64,000 bases of DNA from NCBI RefSeq assembly GCF_016909075.1, contig NZ_JAFBFC010000001.1, forward strand, positions 62,001 through 126,000. The letters run 5' to 3'. The notes under the pieces were generated by a model, which was given only the letters and a program-made list of their open reading frames with translations, was not told where the DNA came from and made no database searches. Below are positions 47,318 to 55,485 of the stretch, piece after piece (position 1 is the first letter of the stretch; each line of letters begins with the position of its first letter). Origin of the DNA: Priestia iocasae (GTDB taxonomy: Bacteria > Bacillota > Bacilli > Bacillales > Bacillaceae_H). The position numbers and the translations under genes were made by a program.

Positions 47318-48298
47318 ATGGCGAGAAAAGTATTAGTAGTAGGAGAAGTTCGAGACGGAGTATTACGTAACGTATCTTTTGAAGCAATCGCAGCAGCAAA
47401 AACAATTTCTGAAGGTGGAGAAGTTGTTGTAGCTATTTTAGGAGAAAATGTTCAAACGCTAGGTGAAGAGTTAATTCATTACGGTGCAGATCGTGTAGTT
47501 GCAGTAGAAAATGAAAAGCTTGCAACATATACAACGGATGGATACTCACAAGCGCTACTAACCGTTACACAAGAAGAAAATCCTGAAGCACTTGTTATTG
47601 GTCATACTGCATTAGGAAAAGACGTATCACCAAAATTAGCAGCTAAGCTTGATAAAGGCTTGATTTCCGATGTTACGGCATTAGAAGTAGCAGGTGGTAA
47701 TTTAGTCTTTACACGTCCAATCTATTCTGGTAAAGCTTTCGAAAAGAAAATTATGACGGATGATTTTATTTTCATCACTATTCGACCAAATAACATTACA
47801 CCGCTTGAAAAAGATGTGAATCGCACTGGAGATGTAACTTCTCTAAGTGTAGATGTAAAAGATTTACGTACGGTAGTAAAAGAAGTTCTTCGCAAAGCAA
47901 CACAAGGTGTTGATTTATCAGAAGCAAAAGTGGTCATCGCTGGTGGACGTGGTGTGAAAAGTACGGAAGGATTTAAGCCGCTTCAGGAGCTTGCAGATGT
48001 ATTAGGAGGAGCAGTTGGGGCTTCACGTGGAGCGTGTGATGCAGATTATTGCGATTACTCTCTGCAAATTGGTCAAACAGGTAAAGTTGTAACACCGGAT
48101 CTGTACATTGCATGCGGTATCTCAGGTGCCATTCAGCATTTAGCTGGAATGTCTAACTCAAAAGTAATTGTAGCTATTAACAAAGATCCAGAGGCAAATA
48201 TCTTCAAAGTAGCTGATTATGGAATTGTGGGAGACTTATTTGAAGTTGTACCTTTATTAACAGAAGAACTGAAAAAGTTAAAAGTACAATCAGCATAA
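47318..48298 (+). CDS. etfA: Electron transfer flavoprotein alpha subunit
   Basis: 326 residues. It holds FAD. The C-terminal FAD-binding domain shows VIAGGRGVKSTEGFKPLQELADVLGGAVGASRGACDA. The family signature LYIACGISGAIQHLAGMSNSKVIVAINKDPEANIFKVADYGIVGD follows. The N-terminal domain pairs with EtfB. GGGGG precedes the ATG. It ends the fatty-acid degradation group and is followed by a long terminator. Confidence 0.96.
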   Translation: MARKVLVVGEVRDGVLRNVSFEAIAAAKTISEGGEVVVAILGENVQTLGEELIHYGADRVVAVENEKLATYTTDGYSQALLTVTQEENPEALVIGHTALGKDVSPKLAAKLDKGLISDVTALEVAGGNLVFTRPIYSGKAFEKKIMTDDFIFITIRPNNITPLEKDVNRTGDVTSLSVDVKDLRTVVKEVLRKATQGVDLSEAKVVIAGGRGVKSTEGFKPLQELADVLGGAVGASRGACDADYCDYSLQIGQTGKVVTPDLYIACGISGAIQHLAGMSNSKVIVAINKDPEANIFKVADYGIVGDLFEVVPLLTEELKKLKVQSA

Positions 48299-48344
48299 TT
48301 ATAATACTTAAAGCGGGCAAAAATGCCTTACTCAAAATAGCTTG

Positions 48345-48405
48345 AAACATCCTTTGTCTCAAAATCCATCTATATCAATGGATAGATGAGCAAAGGATGT
48401 TTTGT
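48345..48405 (+). terminator. Terminator of the fad-etf operon
   Basis: AAACATCCTTTG and CAAAGGATGTTT pair exactly, with an inner CATCTAT/ATAGATG stem, then TGTT. The rest up to trxA holds only its promoter region. Confidence 0.85.
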
Positions 48406-48543
48406 TAATATGCGTGGTTGTTTTTGAACTGATTTTTGACTAATTTTCTTTCTTCTAGAAGTGAGAAGGAAAGAAGGTTTAAGTTAAAGTGAATAGGGCA
48501 TAGTAACAGTGGAAGTATAGAGATAGTGAAGAATTACATAATG

Positions 48544-48582
48544 AGCAGAAAAATAGCGTTAAGAATTTTTAGGTGCTATACT
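48544..48582 (+). promoter_or_regulatory. Candidate Spx-type promoter of trxA
   Basis: TATACT (48577-48582) with an extended TGC before it and no good -35 box. AGCA at 48544-48547 falls at about -45 to -42. That matches the position of the AGCA element reported for Spx-activated trx promoters. The reading is tentative. Confidence 0.4.
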
Positions 48583-48626
48583 TTCTTTAGATTCATTTAA
48601 ATGTATATTATATAGGAGGAATTACA

Positions 48627-48941
48627 ATGGCAATCGTACATGCGACTGATCAATCTTTCAATAACGAAATCGGTTCAGGATTAGTTCTAACTGATTTTTG
48701 GGCACCTTGGTGTGGCCCTTGTAAAATGATCGCACCAGTTCTTGAAGAACTTGATGGTGAAATGAGCGATAAAGTAAAAATCGTAAAAGTAGATGTAGAC
48801 GAAAACCAAGAAACTGCAGGGAAATTCGGCGTAATGAGTATCCCAACATTAATCTTATTTAAAGATGGTGAAGCAGTAGATAAAGTAGTTGGATTCCAAC
48901 CAAAAGAAGCGCTTGCAGAATTAATTGCAAAGCATTCATAA
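48627..48941 (+). CDS. trxA: Thioredoxin
   Basis: 104 residues. It reduces protein disulfides in the cytosol. The active site WCGPC is at Trp28-Cys29-Gly30-Pro31-Cys32 ([19 protein letters not shown]). The cis-Pro is in [13 protein letters not shown] and the C-terminal [13 protein letters not shown] is typical. AGGAGGAA precedes the ATG. It has its own promoter and terminator. In B. subtilis uvrC follows; here about nine kilobases of other genes intervene. Confidence 0.98.
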   Translation: MAIVHATDQSFNNEIGSGLVLTDFWAPWCGPCKMIAPVLEELDGEMSDKVKIVKVDVDENQETAGKFGVMSIPTLILFKDGEAVDKVVGFQPKEALAELIAKHS

Positions 48942-48943
48942 TA

Positions 48944-48973
48944 AAAAAAACCTAGCTCAAGCTAGGTTTTTTT
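48944..48973 (+). terminator. Intrinsic terminator of trxA
   Basis: AAAAAACCTAGC, a TCAA loop and GCTAGG followed by seven T. Confidence 0.95.
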
Positions 48974-49000
48974 ATTTTCAAAAAACAGCTTAAAATAAGA

Positions 49001-49057
49001 TTGACAATGAGAATCGTTCTCTATATAATTAACAACAGTTAATGAAATTCATTATCA
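49001..49057 (+). promoter_or_regulatory. Promoter with two Fur boxes
   Basis: TTGACA (49001), a 17-base spacer and TATAAT (49024-49029). GACAATGAGAATCGTTCTC (49003-49021) fits the 19-base Fur consensus at 15 positions and fills the spacer. TGAAATTCATTATCA (49043-49057) fits the 7-1-7 core at 13 of 15 positions. Iron repression is inferred. Confidence 0.8.
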
Positions 49058-49094
49058 TTGAATTACATACAAATATGTTCGGGGGAAGTCAGAG

Positions 49095-50306
49095 ATGAAA
49101 AACAGAAAATCACTAACATTATTTGCAAGCGTTCTCGTAGCAGGAGGAGTATTAGCAGGCTGTAACACTTCTACTGAAAAAGCTGAAGAAAAGCCAGCAG
49201 CAGAGGAGCAAGTAGAAGAAACAGAAGCTGAAGAAGAAACACAAGAAGAAGCAACAACTGAACAAGCGACAGCAGCAGAAGAAATTAAAGCGTTTCAAGA
49301 TATAAAAGCACAAACGGAAAAGTCAAAAGAAGGACAAGAAGTAGATTGGGAACAAGTTTCTACTCTTTATAATGACCATTTAAAAACGGCAGTAAACCAA
49401 TTAAATGGTGAATATGATCAAGCAATTGAAGCAGCAATTTCAGGTGGACAAAGTGGTGAGCTAGAAGCACTTATTGCACATCAGTTGATTGATAAAACAA
49501 CACAAGCTTACTTCTACCAAAAGCAAAAGAGATTACATCAGGATGTCATTGCAGCTCTAGAAGCAAAAGACACGGATGCAGCAAATGCTTCATTTGAAGA
49601 ATTAAAAGCAGTAGTAAATGACATTATTGTACCAACAGCTGAAAAGCGCGATGGCTATTATGAATTAACAGGTGAAGCAAGCCTAGTTGAAAACATTAAC
49701 AATGGTCTAAAAACGCAAGAAGAAGCACTAGCAAACAATGATGTAGATTCATACAAAATCTATACACAATTAACAGATAAATCTGTGTATCGTAGCTACT
49801 ATTTAGCAGCTAACTCTTATGCTGAAAAAATTGAAGCAGCAGTAAAAGAAGGAAAAGAAGAGATTGAACTTCAAAACATGCAAGCTGAAGCATGGGGCTT
49901 CTTACAAGCTATTAAAGAATCACTTTCTGGTGGAGATGAAGCTGCAGCAACTCGCCTAAATGAACTTTTCACTTTAAACACAACAAACCCAGCGGATATT
50001 AAAGCAGATGAGGTAAACAGCTTGTTTGTTAAAGCGATTGTTGGTAAAGTTAAAAGTTATCATGAAAAAGCACCAGTTGAGCTTGACAACGGAAATGTAA
50101 CAGAAGCTCAAGTAAAAGCACTTGAAGGAAATATGTTCTTAAAAGCAATTGAAATTCAAGGAAAAGAAAAGCTAGGCGAAGAAAAGTATGCTGAAACAAT
50201 GAAACAAGCAGAAGCTTGGTTTAATGCAATTGCTGAGAATAATAAAGAAGAAGCAGCAACACAGAGTGAGCAAATTCTTATGACTCTTGAAACACTTACA
50301 AAATAA
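49095..50306 (+). CDS. Fur-box-controlled surface lipoprotein, putative iron-uptake component
   Basis: 403 residues. A lipoprotein signal (about 1-22) has the lipobox LAGC, so it should be anchored outside the membrane. A Glu-rich linker (about 28-62) follows. The remainder is Ala/Glu/Lys-rich and predicted helical, with at least two related helical segments (near 75-175 and 300-395). No HxxE imelysin motif is seen, so a simple EfeO assignment is not supported. The promoter carries Fur boxes and an FTR1-type permease lies 5 kb downstream. A role in capturing iron for that permease is plausible. The family is not recognised with certainty. Confidence 0.72.
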   Translation: MKNRKSLTLFASVLVAGGVLAGCNTSTEKAEEKPAAEEQVEETEAEEETQEEATTEQATAAEEIKAFQDIKAQTEKSKEGQEVDWEQVSTLYNDHLKTAVNQLNGEYDQAIEAAISGGQSGELEALIAHQLIDKTTQAYFYQKQKRLHQDVIAALEAKDTDAANASFEELKAVVNDIIVPTAEKRDGYYELTGEASLVENINNGLKTQEEALANNDVDSYKIYTQLTDKSVYRSYYLAANSYAEKIEAAVKEGKEEIELQNMQAEAWGFLQAIKESLSGGDEAAATRLNELFTLNTTNPADIKADEVNSLFVKAIVGKVKSYHEKAPVELDNGNVTEAQVKALEGNMFLKAIEIQGKEKLGEEKYAETMKQAEAWFNAIAENNKEEAATQSEQILMTLETLTK

Positions 50307-50314
50307 ACATCATT

Positions 50315-50341
50315 AAAAGCCGCATATGTAGCGGCTTTTTT
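50315..50341 (+). terminator. Terminator of the lipoprotein gene
   Basis: AAAAGCCGC, seven bases, GCGGCTTTTTT. Confidence 0.95.
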
Positions 50342-50348
50342 GCTTGTG

Positions 50349-50404
50349 CTTATAACTTGTAAATTGAAAACACATTCATAAACAGCTAGGATAGAAGTTA
50401 TAAG
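50349..50404 (+). promoter_or_regulatory. Promoter of the glycoconjugate operon bracketed by an inverted repeat
   Basis: TTGAAA (50364-50369), a 17-base spacer and TAGGAT (50387-50392) lie between CTTATAACTT (50349-50358) and its exact complement AAGTTATAAG (50395-50404). The repeat encloses the promoter and could be an operator. Confidence 0.55.
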
Positions 50405-50424
50405 TTTGGATGGAAGAGGTGTAA

Positions 50425-51375
50425 ATGGTGAAGGTTTTAATTACTGGTGGTGCAGGTTTTATTGGTAGCCACTTAAGCAAAAATTTTATTGAAAAAGGTC
50501 ATGATGTAGCCATTGTTGATATGTTGCATCCATACTATTCAATTAATCGAAAAAAACAGCAGTTAGCACATGTGAGACAAGCTGGATCATTTCGCTTTTA
50601 TGAAGTGAATTTATTAGATGAGGTAAAAACAAAAGAAATTTTTGAAGTTGAGCAACCAGAAGTTGTTATTCATTTAGCTGCTATTCCTGGCGTTATGCAA
50701 TCATTAGAAAAGCCATTAGAATATGTTGATTATGATGTGAAAGCAACCATTAATACACTAAAGGCAGCAGGTGAAGTAGGGGTTAAGCGTTTTATGTTCG
50801 CTTCATCCTCTTCCGTTTACGGTGATCATCATGAGAAGGCCATGAAAGAAGAGATGGCTAACGGAAAGGTCATTTCTCCATATGCTGCTGCGAAGTATAG
50901 TGCAGAAGCTTTTTGTCATGCCTATCAGTCTATCTTTGGATACAGTTTAACGATTTTGCGTTTTTTTACTGTGTATGGACCTTGGGGACGTCCCGATATG
51001 GCAATTGGTAACTTTATTCAGTCTGCCATTCATCATGAGCCTATTACTATTTATGGCCAGCATACAGCAAGAGATTATACGTATATTGATGATATTGTTA
51101 GGGGAATCGAAGCCGCTATGTGGCATAACCATCAAAACGAAACATTTAATTTAGGATCCTCTGCACCTGTTACAATTGAACAGCTAACAACTATTATCCA
51201 GAAGCATTTTCCGCATTTAAAAATTGAGCGAGAAGTATCAAGGATTGGGGATGTGAGAAATACATGGGCGGATCTTACGAAAGCTCAACAGTTATTGTCG
51301 TATAACCCAAGTGTAACAATTGAAGACGGAATTGCAAGGACAGTTGAGTGGGCTAAAGGCTATGAAGCGCCTTAA
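50425..51375 (+). CDS. NAD-dependent nucleotide-sugar epimerase (UDP-glucuronate/glucose 4-epimerase-like)
   Basis: 316 residues, extended short-chain dehydrogenase fold. The NAD motif GGAGFIGSHL is at 8-17, then HLAAIPGV, the catalytic Ser region FASSSSVYGD and YAAAKYSAEAFCH (YxxxK). LRFFTVYGPWGRPDMAIGNF resembles UDP-glucuronate 4-epimerases more than GalE, though substrate is not fixed by sequence. RDYTYIDDIVRG is the usual late motif. GAAGAGGTG precedes the ATG. It starts a tightly packed operon: the next gene overlaps it by 14 bases. Confidence 0.85.
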   Translation: MVKVLITGGAGFIGSHLSKNFIEKGHDVAIVDMLHPYYSINRKKQQLAHVRQAGSFRFYEVNLLDEVKTKEIFEVEQPEVVIHLAAIPGVMQSLEKPLEYVDYDVKATINTLKAAGEVGVKRFMFASSSSVYGDHHEKAMKEEMANGKVISPYAAAKYSAEAFCHAYQSIFGYSLTILRFFTVYGPWGRPDMAIGNFIQSAIHHEPITIYGQHTARDYTYIDDIVRGIEAAMWHNHQNETFNLGSSAPVTIEQLTTIIQKHFPHLKIEREVSRIGDVRNTWADLTKAQQLLSYNPSVTIEDGIARTVEWAKGYEAP

Positions 51376-52303
51376 ATATATATCTGCTTTTGTAAGTCTA
51401 TTATTAATCGTTGCTTTTATTGTACTATCGATGCAAGCTCTTGATGTTACGTATTTGACTAAGGCATTTTATCTTGTGTTTACCTCACCTCTGTTACTAC
51501 TAACTTTAACCATTTGCTATACCATTGCCTTTTTTTTAAGAGCAATTGCTTGGAAGTTATACGTAAACCATAAAATCACATTTAAAAGTGCTTTAATAGC
51601 TTTGTTTTATAGTTTGTTTTTAAATCACCTTATTCCTGTGAAGGTGGGAGATGTCTTAAGAGTTGGGATTATTAAAAAAGCGAATAAACGATTGCGTTTA
51701 GTAGAAGCAATTGAGTCTGTGATCATGATGAGGGTACTCGATATGCTGACTCTTATCACTTTTTCTGCTATAGGTGTTTATTTACTTATTGGTTGGATTT
51801 CTTTTCAGTGGCTGTATGTTGTTATAGGAGTGGGTTTACTTCTAAGTATAGGAGGACTATTCTATTATAGAAACCGCAGGTACTTTTTATTTGATAAATT
51901 AAAAGAAATCAAAGAAAAAGTAATGACAAAGCATTTTTTAGCAATTGCTTTTCTTGTAGGATTGAGTTGGGTTTTTGAGGGTGCTGTTGTCTTCTTAGTT
52001 GCATCTATTTTAAACGAGTCAATCTCATTTATGGAAAGTATATGGATAAACAGCATGACGGTAGGTGGGCAGGTCTTTCAAGTAACACCTGGAGGCATTG
52101 CTACGTATGAAACAGTGATGAGTGCATCACTTGCAATGGTAGGAGTTCCTTTAAAAGAAGCTTATACTATTGCATTTACTAGTCATGGCTATAAGTTTTT
52201 TTATTCGTATTTAGTAGGAGCTATTTGCATCATTGTCATGCCTATATCTATTCGTCAAATTCGTGAATGGATACGAGAGAGGGGAGAGCAAAAAAACGTA
52301 TGA
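51362..52303 (+). CDS. YbhN/AglD-type (LPG synthase TM domain) membrane protein
   Basis: 313 residues with about eight membrane spans. It fits the LPG_synthase_TM/UPF0104 family. Visible family features are FFLRAIAWKLYV, the loop FLNHLIPVKVGDVLRVGIIKK, and the late QVTPGGIATYETVMSASL. Relatives are the flippase part of MprF and archaeal AglD. Here a role in lipid or lipid-linked sugar handling is inferred. The ATG at 51362 lies inside the epimerase gene with no strong ribosome-binding site, implying translational coupling. It overlaps the next gene by an ATGA. Confidence 0.8.
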   Translation: MKRLKYISAFVSLLLIVAFIVLSMQALDVTYLTKAFYLVFTSPLLLLTLTICYTIAFFLRAIAWKLYVNHKITFKSALIALFYSLFLNHLIPVKVGDVLRVGIIKKANKRLRLVEAIESVIMMRVLDMLTLITFSAIGVYLLIGWISFQWLYVVIGVGLLLSIGGLFYYRNRRYFLFDKLKEIKEKVMTKHFLAIAFLVGLSWVFEGAVVFLVASILNESISFMESIWINSMTVGGQVFQVTPGGIATYETVMSASLAMVGVPLKEAYTIAFTSHGYKFFYSYLVGAICIIVMPISIRQIREWIRERGEQKNV

Positions 52304-53760
52304 AACAAGCATCATCATTTGAGAAAGTAGCAGCGCGATGCTGGAATTTGCTTAATGAAGGGAAACCTTTCACACCAATCTTTGTAGTAGGAACCATGAG
52401 TTTATTTTACTTTTCTGTTTTACTACAAGATGCTGTGTCTTTCTTCATTAGTTTCTTAGTGATTTTACCGCTACTAATTCTATATTATCTATATGATTTT
52501 CCACTTTTTTTAAGGAATTATTTATGGATTCCGTTTATTGCTTATCTAATGATTTGGCAGCAATATTCATTGTCGTTATTGTTATTTGCAGCGGGGTTAT
52601 ACTTCTTTTTTACTATCCTTTTTTGGGGAACATTATATTACCACTTAAGAATTGGTACATCATGGTTGAACTTTACACGCTTTTGGAAGCTAGTGCTGAA
52701 AAATAGTGATTCTACGAGTGGAAACGCTCAAGAACAGTTACCTAAGTTTTTGTTAATTTTATCATTATGGTCATTTTACTTTGAAGAGGTTCGTGTAAGT
52801 GGATTGTCTGCCATTACAGTCGATCTTATGACATTGCTTCTTTTTTATGGAGCTCTTTTTGTATTTACATTCATTTTGCATCGTTATTTATTTGATTGGA
52901 AGCCAAAAGTGATTCCTACGTATACAGAAGATGAAGCACCATCAAAACCTTTAAGTGATAAAGTTGTTGTGATTGTTGTAGATGGGATGAGAAAAGAAAG
53001 ATTTGAGGAAGCAAAGACACCATTTTTAGATAAGTTAAGAAAAGAAGGAACCGATTATGCTCAAATGGAGACGGTTTATCCGGCTCGTACTGTCGTTTGC
53101 TTTACTTCTATGTTTACAGGAACATATCCGTTTGAACATGGAATCAAATCAAATATGGTTTGGAAACTAGGTATAAAAGTAGAAAGCATTTTTGACTCTC
53201 TACGTAAAGTCAACAAAAAAGGACGTATGCTAGCAGTTGCTCACCTTGTTGATTCCATGGGGAAAGATGTTGAGACATTTACGGCAGTTATGAACAAAGA
53301 TCAAGCAGACCGCAACATCATTGAACGAGCCAAACAAGTAATGAAAGAACAAGATCCTGATCTTTTTATTGTTCAGTTAATTGGAACGGATCAAATTGGT
53401 CATAGTCGTGGTGTTTTATATAATGAGTACATTGAAAAGATTGAAGAAGCAGACGCTCTTATTGAAGAGTATGTAAAGTGGTTAGAGAAAGAAGGGAAAA
53501 TGGACAATACGACACTAGTCATTTGTGCAGATCATGGACAAGCCGATGGAATTGGTGGACATGGCCATTTAGATGAAGGAGAGCGGTATGTTCCATTTTT
53601 TGTACATGGTCCACATATTGAAAAAGGAAAAGTAGTGAATGAAAAGCAGAGCTTAGTTTCACTTGCTCCAACCATTGCTTATTTATTAGGAGCTCCTTAT
53701 CCTAGTCATAGTCGAGGGCGTGTGCTAAAAGAAGCGATTAGAAAGGAAGAGCAGCATTGA
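52300..53760 (+). CDS. Membrane-tethered alkaline-phosphatase-superfamily phosphodiesterase/transferase
   Basis: 486 residues. The first ~210 hold about five to six membrane spans. A type I phosphodiesterase/nucleotide pyrophosphatase domain follows (about 225-480). Metal and catalytic residues can be read: Asp in VVIVVDGMRK, nucleophile Thr in VYPARTVVCF, Asp/His in IGTDQIGHSRG, Asp-His in CADHGQADG and His in GHGHLDEG. This superfamily includes nucleotide pyrophosphatases and phosphoethanolamine transferases of GPI synthesis. Substrate is unknown. The ATG at 52300 is chosen because a GGGGAG is upstream; the earlier ATG (52267) has none. Its last bases overlap the next gene (TTGA). Confidence 0.82.
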   Translation: MKQASSFEKVAARCWNLLNEGKPFTPIFVVGTMSLFYFSVLLQDAVSFFISFLVILPLLILYYLYDFPLFLRNYLWIPFIAYLMIWQQYSLSLLLFAAGLYFFFTILFWGTLYYHLRIGTSWLNFTRFWKLVLKNSDSTSGNAQEQLPKFLLILSLWSFYFEEVRVSGLSAITVDLMTLLLFYGALFVFTFILHRYLFDWKPKVIPTYTEDEAPSKPLSDKVVVIVVDGMRKERFEEAKTPFLDKLRKEGTDYAQMETVYPARTVVCFTSMFTGTYPFEHGIKSNMVWKLGIKVESIFDSLRKVNKKGRMLAVAHLVDSMGKDVETFTAVMNKDQADRNIIERAKQVMKEQDPDLFIVQLIGTDQIGHSRGVLYNEYIEKIEEADALIEEYVKWLEKEGKMDNTTLVICADHGQADGIGGHGHLDEGERYVPFFVHGPHIEKGKVVNEKQSLVSLAPTIAYLLGAPYPSHSRGRVLKEAIRKEEQH

Positions 53761-54512
53761 GAAAACAACATGTGATGGTTTTTTTACCGGCACATAACGA
53801 AGAAGATGTAATTGGAGAGGTGATCTCTCGTATTCCACGTGTGTTTCATCCAGCTGTCAAAGTAGAGGTGCTTGTCATAGATGATGGCTCTACTGACCGA
53901 ACAGTTGAAGTATCAAAACAAGCAGGAGCAGATTATATTGTACAAACTGAATCAAATCGCGGACTAGGAGCTGCTGTTCGATTAGGTCTTGAAGAGTGCG
54001 TGAAGCGTGGTGCAGATATAGGGGTAATGATTGATGCTGATAATGAATATCCACCTGAGCAGATTCCAGATTTATTAGCACCCATTTTTCAAGGAGAAGC
54101 GGATTATACAATGGGCTCTCGCTTTTTAGGAACAATACAAGGAATGAAATTGCATCGCCGATTAGGAAACTACTGCTTTACACTCGTGCAGTCTATTTTA
54201 TTGCGACGTTGGATTCATGATGGACAGTCGGGGATGAGAGCTTTTACGTATCAAGCAATGATTCATGCTGAAATTATTCATGATTATAACTATGCGCAGG
54301 TCATTACGTTGAATTTAGTGAGAAAAGGTTTTCGAATGAAAGAAATTCCTATTCAGTATCAAGTGCGAAAAACAGGAAAGTCGTTTATTAAATTTAAGTC
54401 ATATATGAGCAGTGTATTGCCAGCCATTATACAAGAGATGAGACGTCCAGTTGAGAAAGTGAATGTTAAGCATAATACGCATTTTCTACCAAACGAAAAG
54501 GCACAGCGCTAG
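53757..54512 (+). CDS. GT2 glycosyltransferase, polyprenyl-phosphate sugar synthase-like
   Basis: 251 residues. The GT-A fold shows VFLPAHNEEDVIGEVI, VLVIDDGSTDRTVEVSKQ, NRGLGAAVRLGLE and the metal-binding DxD-like MIDADNEYPPEQIP. The MGSRFLG and GQSGMRAF segments follow the dolichol-phosphate-mannose-synthase pattern. No C-terminal membrane spans are present, so it is a soluble or peripheral enzyme. It probably moves a sugar from a nucleotide donor to a polyprenyl phosphate. TTG is the start, overlapping the previous stop. A terminator follows, ending the four-gene operon. Confidence 0.85.
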   Translation: MRKQHVMVFLPAHNEEDVIGEVISRIPRVFHPAVKVEVLVIDDGSTDRTVEVSKQAGADYIVQTESNRGLGAAVRLGLEECVKRGADIGVMIDADNEYPPEQIPDLLAPIFQGEADYTMGSRFLGTIQGMKLHRRLGNYCFTLVQSILLRRWIHDGQSGMRAFTYQAMIHAEIIHDYNYAQVITLNLVRKGFRMKEIPIQYQVRKTGKSFIKFKSYMSSVLPAIIQEMRRPVEKVNVKHNTHFLPNEKAQR

Positions 54513-54528
54513 TCAAATGGATTGATGC

Positions 54529-54595
54529 GTACCCAAAATTCTTTCTACTATCATTCAATAAAATGGATGAGTAGAGAATTTTGGGTACATGTTTT
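54529..54595 (+). terminator. Terminator of the glycoconjugate operon
   Basis: GTACCCAAAATTCT (54529-54542) and its exact complement (54575-54588), 32-base loop, then TGTTTTT. Confidence 0.8.
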
Positions 54596-54665
54596 TGATA
54601 GAAAATAAAATGCCGAATGAAATGAGTTGCTTTCACTTTATTTTCTGAAAAAAGCAGATACCTTA

Positions 54666-54694
54666 TTGACAACATTTTTGATAATCATTATCAT
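54666..54694 (+). promoter_or_regulatory. Fur-repressed promoter of the FTR1 pair
   Basis: TTGACA, a 17-base spacer and TATCAT. TGATAATCATTATCA (54679-54693) is a perfect 7-1-7 Fur core covering the -10 region, and further ATTATCATT follows. Confidence 0.88.
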
Positions 54695-54716
54695 TATCAT
54701 TGTGGAGGAGTAAAAG

Positions 54717-55472
54717 ATGAAAAAACAGATCTTATTTTTTTGTTCAATATTGATATTAATTCTCAATACCACCTTTGTTCAACAAGCATCTGCCTATTCA
54801 TATGGAGATCCAGGAGAAGAGCAAATGGCGGAAGCGTATAAAGAAATGGATAAGCATTTACAAGCGGATGATTGGGATCGTGCGCGTTCCGTATATGATA
54901 CATATGAAAAAGACTTTGACCTTTATTTTAAAGCTACTCAACCTCTAATTGAAACAGCTTTTGAAGAGAAAGATAAAGAATTGTTGTTAGAGTCTTATCA
55001 ATATGCGATGCTCCTTAATGTCGAACGTCGATTGCATTTTGCAGAAGATCAGTTTGAAGATTATGGGCAGGCAAAGCTTTTGTTAGCAAAAGCTCGTGGA
55101 ACATTCAATGTAATGGAGCCACTTTTAGTCGAAAGAGCTGACCAAGAAACATCGGATAACGTGTACAAAGCATTCGATGACGCTTTAAAAGCACTTGGTA
55201 ATCCTGGTTTGTTCGGTATCGGGAGTAAAGGAACAGATGAGGATGTATTTAAAGAGAAAACTTCTTTTATCATTACAACTTTAAAAGAACATTTTAAATT
55301 ACCTTCTGATGAAAAAGAAGATGAAAGTCACTTAACCGAAGAAAATTTAGGGTTTTTAAATGGGATGGACGAAGAAGGAAATTCTACGTTTTGGCTTCTC
55401 TTTTCAATTGGTTTATTCATCGCCCTTATTATCATCATTGTGTTAAACAAATTAAAAAATAAAAAGAAATAG
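54717..55472 (+). CDS. Secreted, membrane-anchored partner of the FTR1 permease
   Basis: 251 residues. A signal peptide (about 1-26) has the cleavage site QASA-YSYG. A helical extracellular part of about 190 residues follows, rich in Glu, Asp and Lys. A C-terminal span (TFWLLFSIGLFIALIIIIVLNKL) ends in a Lys-rich stop-transfer tail. It resembles in layout the extracellular domain that precedes the permease in larger FTR1/EfeU proteins, here as a separate gene. An iron-presenting role is inferred from this, the Fur box and the adjacent permease (13 bases). GGAGGAG precedes the ATG. Confidence 0.72.
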   Translation: MKKQILFFCSILILILNTTFVQQASAYSYGDPGEEQMAEAYKEMDKHLQADDWDRARSVYDTYEKDFDLYFKATQPLIETAFEEKDKELLLESYQYAMLLNVERRLHFAEDQFEDYGQAKLLLAKARGTFNVMEPLLVERADQETSDNVYKAFDDALKALGNPGLFGIGSKGTDEDVFKEKTSFIITTLKEHFKLPSDEKEDESHLTEENLGFLNGMDEEGNSTFWLLFSIGLFIALIIIIVLNKLKNKKK

Positions 55473-55485
55473 GAGAGGATGCGAA

